Assembly (NCBI GenBank): GCA_009845645.1
Contig: VXZF01000423.1
Span: forward strand, 1-13,206
Direction: 5' to 3'
Length of the DNA stretch: 13,206 nucleotides
From: Gemmatimonadota bacterium
GTDB taxonomy: Bacteria; Latescibacterota; UBA2968; UBA8231
Of the stretch, positions 6,404 through 12,256 are shown piece after piece. The notes beneath the pieces are model-generated. The model was not told where the DNA came from and did no database searches. It saw only the letters and a list, made by a program, of their open reading frames with translations. Position 1 is the stretch's first letter. Each line of letters opens with the position of its first letter. The translations under genes were made by a program, and so were the position numbers.

Positions 6404-7204
6404 ATGGAACCCCATGAGCAGCGAGCTTTTTTCGAGCAGCAGGGCTACTTAATCGTCACCGACCTGCTCAACAGCCGCGAAGTCGCCGAATGCCAGCGCG
6501 AAATCCAACACCTGCACCAACTAGCCGCCGACCTAGAGGCCAGCCAAGATCCGCTCAGCCGCCACTTTCAGCGCGAGCCTTTTTCTAAAGACCAAAATCG
6601 CAACAGCCTGCCGGTGCTGCGCAAAATCGAGAACACCCGCGCCCTGTCGCCGTGCTTTGCCCAACTCGCGGCCCATCCCCACCTCGTCGCCATCGTGCAA
6701 TCGCTCCTCGGTGACGACCTGCTTCTCTTCCGCAGCACCCTCATGCTCAAACCCGCCTTCCACGGCTCAGCCCATGCCCTGCATCAAGACTCGGCTTATT
6801 GGCCAATGGAGCCGCCCGCTCTCGTAACTGTAAGTATAGCCCTCGACGACGCCACCCCAGACAACGGCTGCATCAAAATTATTCCCGGCAGTCACCATTG
6901 GGGCTTGCAGGAATGGGGGCACATCGCCCAACAGCAAGGGGCACCGCTGACTAACCGCGAAGACATCGATAGCTCGCGCCAGATCGATGTGCCGCTCGCG
7001 GCCGGGTCCGCCGTGCTGTTCCACAGCTTGATGGTCCACGGTTCCGGCCCCAACCAGACCGATCGGTCGCGCAACACCGCACTCTACGCCTATTTCTCGC
7101 CGCACGTGCGCTACGTACCCGGTGCCAAGGACCCACAATCGAAGACCTTCCCCGTCATCGCCGGCCTCAATGGCACTACCGAACACGTGCTGGTCGCCTC
7201 CTGA
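6404..7204 (+). CDS. Phytanoyl-CoA dioxygenase (PhyH)-family Fe(II)/2-oxoglutarate oxygenase
   Basis: A 266-residue cytoplasmic enzyme with the PhyH double-stranded beta-helix. The N-terminal FFEQQGYLIVTDLLNSREV (9-27) is the usual opening of the family. The iron facial triad is visible as His127-x-Asp129 (HALHQDSAYWP) and His212 (LMVHGSGPN). Arg223 in DRSRNTALYAYF should bind the 5-carboxylate of 2-oxoglutarate. GCIKIIPGSHHWG (155-167) is another typical block. Members hydroxylate unactivated carbons on very varied small molecules (phytanoyl-CoA, ectoine, secondary metabolites), so the substrate is open. The start is set by GGGAG six bases upstream. It appears to be transcribed alone and ends before a bidirectional terminator. 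It is not closely alike to the second PhyH of the window outside the family motifs. Confidence 0.9.
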   Translation: MEPHEQRAFFEQQGYLIVTDLLNSREVAECQREIQHLHQLAADLEASQDPLSRHFQREPFSKDQNRNSLPVLRKIENTRALSPCFAQLAAHPHLVAIVQSLLGDDLLLFRSTLMLKPAFHGSAHALHQDSAYWPMEPPALVTVSIALDDATPDNGCIKIIPGSHHWGLQEWGHIAQQQGAPLTNREDIDSSRQIDVPLAAGSAVLFHSLMVHGSGPNQTDRSRNTALYAYFSPHVRYVPGAKDPQSKTFPVIAGLNGTTEHVLVAS

Positions 7205-7272
7205 GTAACCTAAAGAAAGAGATTATCCCCCTAAGTGCCAACGAGAGGAGGTAGCATCAATCGCGCGCAAAC

Positions 7273-7312
7273 AAAAAAGGCCGACGCCCGCAGTGCGGAC
7301 ACCGGCCTTTTT
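7273..7312. terminator. Bidirectional intrinsic terminator between phyH and infC
   Basis: GGCCG (7279-7283) pairs with CGGCC (7303-7307), with A-run and T-run flanks extending the stem, and CCGC (7288-7291) pairs with GCGG (7295-7298) inside it. Six A precede and five T follow, so it can stop transcription from both sides. It serves the PhyH gene (stop at 7204) and infC (stop at 7331) and shows that infC is the last gene of its transcript. Confidence 0.85.
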
Positions 7313-7330
7313 GCGTTGTTCGGACCAATC

Positions 7331-7852
7331 TCAGAGGGGTCTGAGAATGAGCGACATTTCGCGGCCTTCCATCTTGGGAGCCTGATCGACGACGGCTACG
7401 TCCTTGAGCTTGTCGGCCAGATTTTGCAGTAGCTCGTATCCTCGATCCTGATAGGCCATCTGCCGCCCGCGAAAGCGGACGCTGACTTTGACCCGGTTCC
7501 CCTTTTCGATAAACGTGCGGATGTGGCTCGTCCGGTATTCGAGATCGTGTTCGGAAATAGTGGGTTGGGCGATGCGAATGCCCTTCATCTGCACGTTGTG
7601 CTGCTTCTTGCGCGCTTCCTTGGCCTTTTTCTCTTGGTCGTAGCGGAACTTGCCGTAGTCGATAATCCGGCAGACCGGCGGGCGCGCTTCAGCGGCCACT
7701 TCTACTAGGTCGAGATTGGCTTCCTCCGCCATGGCCAAGGCACGGGCCGTTTCGATGATCCCCACCTGCCCTCCATCAGACCCGATGAGCCGGATTTGGG
7801 GTACGCGAATATCATCGTTTACTCTCGTAAAACTCTTTTTCTTTGCTGCGAT
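7331..7852 (-). CDS. infC: Translation initiation factor IF-3, apparently with an ATC start codon
   Basis: A 173-residue IF-3 of normal length. The N-terminal domain has VNDDIRVPQIRLIGSDGGQVG (residues 11-31), then LDLVEVAAEARPPVCRIIDYGKFRY, the family signature, a basic linker (EKKAKEARKKQ) and the C-terminal domain with GNRVKVSVRFRGRQMAYQDRGYELL and KMEGREMSLILRP. IF-3 binds the 30S subunit and checks the initiator codon and tRNA. The frame has no ATG at its start: a GTG at 7765 would cut off 29 conserved residues, while ATC at 7850-7852 stands 7 bases after a strong GGAGGT (7860-7865) and gives the full family N-terminus. Rare AUU, AUC or AUA starts are known for infC and let IF-3 repress its own translation. 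It lies alone: no thrS, rpmI or rplT is adjacent, and a terminator follows at once. Confidence 0.92.
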   Translation of the reverse strand: MAAKKKSFTRVNDDIRVPQIRLIGSDGGQVGIIETARALAMAEEANLDLVEVAAEARPPVCRIIDYGKFRYDQEKKAKEARKKQHNVQMKGIRIAQPTISEHDLEYRTSHIRTFIEKGNRVKVSVRFRGRQMAYQDRGYELLQNLADKLKDVAVVDQAPKMEGREMSLILRPL

Positions 7853-7859
7853 TGCATCA

Positions 7860-7865
7860 ACCTCC
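7860..7865 (-). promoter_or_regulatory. Strong Shine-Dalgarno that fixes the non-canonical infC start
   Basis: GGAGGT on the minus strand, seven bases before ATC at 7850-7852. A nearby out-of-frame ATG (7854-7856) opens only a frame of twelve codons, so the ribosome site is best explained by initiation at ATC. Confidence 0.75.
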
Positions 7866-7881
7866 GTAAAGGGTGGAAAGC

Positions 7882-7930
7882 GCGGGCGTCTCCCGCAGAG
7901 TTTTTAATATATTCCCAGCGCGAATTAAAA
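7882..7930 (-). promoter_or_regulatory. Candidate infC promoter and 5' leader hairpin
   Basis: On the minus strand TATATT (7906-7911, 5 of 6 bases) is preceded after 16 bp by a weak TTGTTT. Transcription would begin near 7899, so GCGGG/CCCGC (7882-7886 with 7892-7896, loop of five) would form a hairpin at the very 5' end of the mRNA, about 17 bases before the Shine-Dalgarno. Read on the plus strand, the same hairpin is followed by AGAGTTTTT and could instead act as a weak terminator. Confidence 0.35.
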
Positions 7931-8012
7931 CAAGCAAAGATTTGCCCCTGCCCTTTTTGGCAGCCATGAGCGAATGGGTTATTTTGCCTATTTTCCACTC
8001 AAAGGAAAGCCC

Positions 8013-9014
8013 ATGACCCGCACGTACGACGTCTATGGAGTCGGCCACGCCCTAGTGGACATCCAATATCAAGTCCCCCCGGAATTCCTCGCCGAACACC
8101 AAATCGAAAAAGGGGTTATGACCCTCGTCGATGAGGTGCGGCAGCGCCACCTCACAGCCGCGGTCAATGGCGAGCCAGTCGCCTCGGCTTCGGGCGGCTC
8201 GGCGGCCAACACCCTCATTGGCGTCGCCCGCTATGGCGGTCGCACCTATTACGCCTGCCTGACCGGCCGCGACGCTTGGGGTGACTTTTACCAGCGCGAC
8301 CTCGAAGCAGCCGGCGTGACCACGCATCCGGCCAACCGCGGCGTGGGCAAGACTGGCCAGTGCTTGGTTTTTGTTACTCCAGACGCCGACCGCACCCTCA
8401 ACACTTTCTTGGGCATCAGCAGCGCCATCGGCCCGGCCCAACTCCACGAGGAGGTCATCGCCGACAGTCAGTACGTTTACATAGAAGGCTATCTCCTCGG
8501 CTCGGACGACGGCTTTGCCGCCGCGCGCCGAGCACAGCAAATGGCCCAACGCCACGGCACGGCTGTTGCCCTAACCCTGAGCGATCCCTTTGCAGTCCGG
8601 GCCTTTCGGGCGCGCTTTGACGCGCTCTTGCAAGACGGTGTCGATCTGCTGTTCTGCAATGAGGAAGAAGCCCTCGCCAGTACCGGGACCGACGACCGCG
8701 AGGCAGCCGGTGCGGTCCTCGCTTCCCAAGTCGGCACAGCCTATGTAACGTGCGGAGCCGACGGTGCCCTAGTGTATGCCGACGGCACCCATCACCAAGT
8801 GCCGGGCGTCCCGGTGCAAGCTATCGACACCAACGGTGCCGGCGATCTCTTCGCCGGCGGCGTGCTCTACGGGCTATCCTACGGGTACAGCCCCTTAGAC
8901 GCGGCGCGCCTAGGCTGCTATGCGGCCGCGCAAGTGGTAACCCGCTTCGGGCCGCGCCTAGAACAATCGCTCGCCAATCGCATCGATCGCATCCTGTCCC
9001 ATTTCTCAACCTAG
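8013..9014 (+). CDS. PfkB-family carbohydrate/nucleoside kinase, adenosine kinase-like
   Basis: A 333-residue ribokinase-fold enzyme. N-terminal DVYGVGHALVDIQYQVP (6-22) resembles the start of adenosine-kinase-type members, where the Asp contacts the substrate ribose. SGGSAANTLIGVARYGG (60-76) is PfkB signature 1 and binds the sugar. IDTNGAGDLFAGGVLYGLS (271-289) is signature 2, with Asp278 as catalytic base and the GAGD anion hole; the usual DT-x-GAGD has Asn here, common in this branch. LFCNEEEA (213-220) is the conserved N-x-x-E magnesium motif. It probably phosphorylates adenosine or a related nucleoside or sugar with ATP. The ATG at 8013 follows AAAGGAA; an in-frame ATG at 7974 would add 13 residues without a ribosome site. 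The stop lies 13 bp before the D-2-hydroxyacid dehydrogenase, so the two are probably co-transcribed. Confidence 0.88.
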   Translation: MTRTYDVYGVGHALVDIQYQVPPEFLAEHQIEKGVMTLVDEVRQRHLTAAVNGEPVASASGGSAANTLIGVARYGGRTYYACLTGRDAWGDFYQRDLEAAGVTTHPANRGVGKTGQCLVFVTPDADRTLNTFLGISSAIGPAQLHEEVIADSQYVYIEGYLLGSDDGFAAARRAQQMAQRHGTAVALTLSDPFAVRAFRARFDALLQDGVDLLFCNEEEALASTGTDDREAAGAVLASQVGTAYVTCGADGALVYADGTHHQVPGVPVQAIDTNGAGDLFAGGVLYGLSYGYSPLDAARLGCYAAAQVVTRFGPRLEQSLANRIDRILSHFST

Positions 9015-9027
9015 CTTGGAGGTCCGC

Positions 9028-9984
9028 GTGAAGATCCTAGTCCACTACCCATTCACCAACGAACAGCACGATCACCTGCGCCAAATCGCGCGCGAAAACG
9101 GCGGCCACGAAGTCTTTGTGGCCAACGACGAACAAGAAGCCCTCGCTGTGGCCAGCGAGATCGACGTCATCGTCGGCCACTTTCCACCCGCAGTCTGTGC
9201 CGCCGCTCCCAACCTGCGCTGGGTCCAGTCCTTTAGCACCGGCATGGACAAGTTCCTCTTCCCCGAAATCATCGCCCGCGACGAAGTCGCCATTTCCAAC
9301 GTGGCCGGGCTGTACGCCCCCCAAGGCGGCGAACACGCTTGGGCTTTGCTCCTCGCCTTGACCCGGGGCATTGATCAGTCGATTCGCCACAACGACCAGC
9401 GCAAGTGGGCTGGCGGCGCTACCGTCGAGTTGACCGGGCAGACGTTGGGCCTTGTGGGACTGGGGGGCTTTGGGCTTGAGATGGCCAAGCGGGCCGCTGG
9501 GTACGACATGCCGATCATCGCCATCGATCCGGTGCGCCGCGATATGCCGCCGGGCATTTCTGAACTCAAAGACAACACCCGCGAAAACCTGCACAGCCTC
9601 CTCCGGCGCGCCGACGTGGTGATGATAGCCTGTCCACGCACTGAGGAGACGTACCACCTCATCGGGCGCGAGGAACTGGCGCTGATGAAGGAGAGCGCCT
9701 ACTTGATCAACGTGACGCGGGGCGGAATCATCGACGAGGACGCTCTCTCCAAGGCACTGCACGACGGGCAGATCGCCGGAGCCGGTATCGACGTCACTGA
9801 AATCGAACCGCTTCCCGAAGAATCCCCACTGTGGGACGCGCCCAACATCATCCTCACCCCGCATCGAGCCGGGGCCTCACAGCACCGACCGCGCAAGGTC
9901 TATGAGTTCTTCTGCGCCCAATTGGAGCACTACCTCAAGGGCGAGCCGGTGCTCAACATCATCGACAAGAAGAAAGGGTACTAG
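9028..9984 (+). CDS. D-isomer-specific 2-hydroxyacid dehydrogenase (NAD-dependent type)
   Basis: A 318-residue enzyme of the SerA/LdhA/GhrA superfamily. The substrate-binding lobe holds residues 1-95 and the C-terminal helix. The Rossmann domain has TLGLVGLGGFGLEMAKRAAGY (139-159) and Asp167 at the end of the second strand (IIAIDP), which favours NAD over NADP. The catalytic set is Arg231 (NVTRGGIIDE), Glu260 (DVTEIEPLPEESPLW) and His279 (LTPHRAG). It reduces a 2-oxoacid or oxidises a D-2-hydroxyacid; the exact substrate is unknown. The GTG start at 9028 is set by GGAGGT five bases upstream and by the family start KILV; a TTG at 9016 overlaps that ribosome site. It follows the kinase gene by 13 bp. 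Together with the LarA and flavin dehydrogenase operon it makes 2-hydroxyacids a repeated theme in the window. Confidence 0.92.
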   Translation: MKILVHYPFTNEQHDHLRQIARENGGHEVFVANDEQEALAVASEIDVIVGHFPPAVCAAAPNLRWVQSFSTGMDKFLFPEIIARDEVAISNVAGLYAPQGGEHAWALLLALTRGIDQSIRHNDQRKWAGGATVELTGQTLGLVGLGGFGLEMAKRAAGYDMPIIAIDPVRRDMPPGISELKDNTRENLHSLLRRADVVMIACPRTEETYHLIGREELALMKESAYLINVTRGGIIDEDALSKALHDGQIAGAGIDVTEIEPLPEESPLWDAPNIILTPHRAGASQHRPRKVYEFFCAQLEHYLKGEPVLNIIDKKKGY

Positions 9985-10030
9985 TGCATCAGTCCGTTTC
10001 TAATGCCGTTATTGTCAATATCAGACATGG

Positions 10031-10062
10031 AACTGACTGAATTAACGTTAATTCAGTCAGTT
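10031..10062. repeat. Perfect 32-bp palindrome, candidate operator
   Basis: AACTGACTGAATTAAC is followed at once by its exact reverse complement, with no mismatch over 16 bp per arm. It stands in the 109-bp gap between the D-2-hydroxyacid dehydrogenase and the second PhyH gene. No T-run follows on either strand and the arms are A+T-rich, so it is not a typical terminator. Its right half covers the likely -35 region of the downstream promoter, as expected for an operator bound by dimeric repressors such as TetR or GntR types. No regulator is encoded in the window. Confidence 0.85.
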
Positions 10063-10076
10063 ATCCAGTCTACAAT
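10048..10076 (+). promoter_or_regulatory. Candidate promoter for the second PhyH gene and the downstream barrel protein
   Basis: TACAAT (10071-10076, 5 of 6 bases of TATAAT) is preceded after 17 bp by a weak TTAATT (10048-10053, 3 of 6) lying inside the 32-bp palindrome. Transcription would begin near 10083, leaving a leader of only about ten bases before the ATG at 10094, which has no clear Shine-Dalgarno. The short leader leaves this assignment uncertain. Confidence 0.4.
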
Positions 10077-10093
10077 TACACAATGAGCATCCG

Positions 10094-10849
10094 ATGGAAC
10101 TGGAAATAACCTCCCTGCACCAAGAGCAGTACGAACGCGACGGCTATGTGATCGTCCGCAGCGGCTTTACAGCCGACGAGTGCGACCGCTTTGTCGCCTA
10201 CATGCTGGACCTCCACGCCGGCCGCTTCAGCGTTGAGGGCTATCCCCCGCGCCAGCCAGACGATTGGAGCCGCTTAATTAGCCGCAGCCTGCACCATCCG
10301 GCCGGCCTAGCTTGGATGCTCGATCCTAGGCTGCGCCAGCCGCTGCGCACCTTCCTCGGCGACGAGCCAGACGGGGTCCAGAGCATGTACTTTTACAAAG
10401 GATCTGAGCAACGCCGGCACCAAGACGCCTTTTTCCTGCCGGGTTGCATGTCGGCTTGGGTCGCTCTCCAGCAAGTCAACGCCCGCAACGGCAGCATTCA
10501 CATTCAGGTAGGCTCTCACAAGGGAGAGCTAATAGAAAAGCGCCATTTCCGCCGCGATGAAGACGGCGAGTTAGGTCCTTGGTATGGCTGGGACCCGGAC
10601 GAGGCTTTTGACGCCCTTTTCGCGCGCAATGAATTGCCGGAAATTGCCATTGAAGCGGACAAAGGCGACATCGTGTTCTTCAACGGTCGCTTAATCCATC
10701 GTGGCGGCCCCATTTTGGACGAGGGCGCTTTCCGCCATAGCTGGGCCGGTCACTACATTCCCCGTTCCTACAATCCGTGGCCCTACGAGATTCACCCTAG
10801 GCTGCGCGTCTCCTTCGACGGCGTGTGCCGCTTTACACCTACCCACTGA
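10094..10849 (+). CDS. Second phytanoyl-CoA dioxygenase (PhyH)-family Fe(II)/2-oxoglutarate oxygenase
   Basis: A 251-residue PhyH-fold oxygenase. It opens with LHQEQYERDGYVIVRSGFT (8-26), as the family does. The metal triad is His109-x-Asp111 (RRHQDAFFLPG) and His202 (GRLIHRGGP), and Arg214 (AFRHSWAGHYIP) fits the 2-oxoglutarate-binding arginine. The middle has SIHIQVGSHKGELI in place of the common IPGSH block. About 40 acidic and aromatic residues (153-190) between the two metal-ligand regions form an insert that probably shapes the substrate pocket. The substrate is unknown. It is the first gene of a likely two-gene unit, 30 bp before the barrel protein, and its promoter region carries a perfect 32-bp palindrome. 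The oxygenase may modify the compound that the barrel protein processes, but this is inference. Confidence 0.9.
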   Translation: MELEITSLHQEQYERDGYVIVRSGFTADECDRFVAYMLDLHAGRFSVEGYPPRQPDDWSRLISRSLHHPAGLAWMLDPRLRQPLRTFLGDEPDGVQSMYFYKGSEQRRHQDAFFLPGCMSAWVALQQVNARNGSIHIQVGSHKGELIEKRHFRRDEDGELGPWYGWDPDEAFDALFARNELPEIAIEADKGDIVFFNGRLIHRGGPILDEGAFRHSWAGHYIPRSYNPWPYEIHPRLRVSFDGVCRFTPTH

Positions 10850-10879
10850 GAGGCGATACCAAAAACAAGGAGGTTGACC

Positions 10880-12250
10880 ATGAAGCTATGGATGGATGTA
10901 ATGCGCGATCTCGAAAGCGTGATGAACGATCACGAGCGCATACTCGACGCTTGGGCGGAGGGCGGCGTTGACGGCGTCGTGTTCGGTCCGCTCGTTTTCG
11001 GCACCGCAAAACTATCGAAAGATGCAGTGTCCGCTCCCACCGACGACATCGTGGCGGAAGCGTACGATCCAAATCCGGCGGTGTACGCGCGACTCGGCGT
11101 CGAGCCACCGCCGCCACCGGAACACAAGCTGCCCGAAAAAAGGGCTTTGTTAGAAAAGACGATGAACGCCGCCAAAGATCGCGGGATGCAGGTTTACTGT
11201 ATGTACGCCGACGGCGGTGCCGGTCCAGGCGGGCAGGGCCACCACCTGCACGACGACAAGACACTGGCATCGCGGGTAGCGCGCATGGTCGATACGCTAG
11301 AACACTTCCCGATGGCCGACGGTGCCGTGATGGACGGACCAGAGTGGGGGTACGAAATCGCCCCCCATCACATGAATCACCGCTCCTACTTCTTTCACGA
11401 CCTGCCGGAATCTGTAGCGCCGATGGCTACGGATCTAGGGTACGACTACGAGGCCATGGTGGCCGCCAAAGACAGGCTCCTGTCCCTGTTCCACAACCTC
11501 GACCCGGTGCGCATCCGCGGACACGCCCGCGGCGGCCTAGTCGGTGCCTACCGCATGCTCGGAGCCGATCCCGACCTGATGGCCTGGCTGTCGTTCCGGG
11601 CCGACTCGTTGACCCGCTATTTTCGCCGCATCCGCGAGGGCGTCGCCGCCGAGTTGGAGCGCCCGGTGCGCCTAGGATGCGGCCCGCGCTCGGCCGCCTT
11701 TGCTCCCTTGTGTGGGTACGATTTTGTCGATTTGGCCCAATTCATGGATTTCCTGCTGCCGAAGCACTACTTCTTTCACCGGGGCTTCGACGGCTTCCTC
11801 GGCACGGTTTACCGCTATTCGCAGACGCTCTTGGAGTGGAATCCGGGGATCAGTGTAGCCGACACCCTCGACGTCGTGCAAGCACTCTTCGGCATCGCCC
11901 TGCCGGGCGTGAGCGACGACATGCTCGATTTCGAAAGCGCCCTCAATCCTGAGTTTTTCGAGCAAGTGGTAACGCAAGAGACACAGCGGGCGCTGGCCGC
12001 GGTCGACGATCCGGAACGCATCGTGCCCTGGCTCGACACCGGTCGCTTCCCCCACGACGGCGATCCGATGTCGGCGCGCGACCTCAAGATGTTGCTCGAC
12101 ACCGCTGAGGCCGCCGGGCTCAGGCGCTTCAACTACCACCACCAAGGGAATCTCAGTTCGGGTGAATGGGTAGTCATCAGCGACAAATGCGGCACCCGCT
12201 GGGACCCGCGCAAAAGCGACTACGAACCCCCAGACAAGCTGGTATTGTAG
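10880..12250 (+). CDS. Uncharacterised protein, probable TIM-barrel, glycoside-hydrolase-like
   Basis: A 456-residue protein that I do not recognise as a named family. The pattern suggests a (beta/alpha)8 barrel: alternating hydrophobic strands and helices such as GVDGVVFGP (29-37), RGMQVYCMYAD (101-111), ADGAVMDGPEWGYE (146-159), RPVRLGCGPR (261-270), DFVDLAQFMDFLLPKHYFF (281-299) and a late LRRFNYHHQGNLSSGEWVVIS. Asp152, Glu155 and Glu159 sit at the end of a strand where glycosidases place acids, and aromatic and His-rich loops (HHMNHRSYFFHD) could line a sugar site. There is no signal peptide, so it should be cytoplasmic. A run of five prolines (76-80) lies in a loop. A very strong AAGGAGG precedes the ATG at 10880; an in-frame TTG six bases earlier overlaps that site. 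It follows PhyH by 30 bp and converges on the fusion gene with 6 bp between them. Confidence 0.75.
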   Translation: MKLWMDVMRDLESVMNDHERILDAWAEGGVDGVVFGPLVFGTAKLSKDAVSAPTDDIVAEAYDPNPAVYARLGVEPPPPPEHKLPEKRALLEKTMNAAKDRGMQVYCMYADGGAGPGGQGHHLHDDKTLASRVARMVDTLEHFPMADGAVMDGPEWGYEIAPHHMNHRSYFFHDLPESVAPMATDLGYDYEAMVAAKDRLLSLFHNLDPVRIRGHARGGLVGAYRMLGADPDLMAWLSFRADSLTRYFRRIREGVAAELERPVRLGCGPRSAAFAPLCGYDFVDLAQFMDFLLPKHYFFHRGFDGFLGTVYRYSQTLLEWNPGISVADTLDVVQALFGIALPGVSDDMLDFESALNPEFFEQVVTQETQRALAAVDDPERIVPWLDTGRFPHDGDPMSARDLKMLLDTAEAAGLRRFNYHHQGNLSSGEWVVISDKCGTRWDPRKSDYEPPDKLVL

Positions 12251-12256
12251 GGCCGC

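Noticed and set aside
7235..7432. Plus-strand frame with a perfect AGGAGGT nearby (7244-7250)
   Set aside because: The Shine-Dalgarno-like bases lie inside the frame, after its GTG, and no ATG, GTG or TTG follows at a fitting distance. The frame runs through the terminator and then antisense to infC.
7948..7963. Short inverted repeat CTGCC/GGCAG with a T-rich loop upstream of the kinase gene
   Set aside because: A five-pair stem is too short to claim as a terminator or regulator without supporting comparison.
7974..8012. ATG at 7974 as the kinase start
   Set aside because: It adds 13 residues (GYFAYFPLKGKP region) that include the translated ribosome site AAAGGAA of the better ATG at 8013 and lie before the normal PfkB start.
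9037..9864. Minus-strand reading frame of 275 codons
   Set aside because: It is antisense to the D-2-hydroxyacid dehydrogenase, whose catalytic Arg, Glu and His are all intact; no ribosome site or family pattern supports it.
10031..10062. The 32-bp palindrome as an intrinsic terminator of the upstream dehydrogenase
   Set aside because: The stem is A+T-rich and is followed by ATCCAGTC on the plus strand, and by CATGTCTG on the minus strand, with no T-run on either side.
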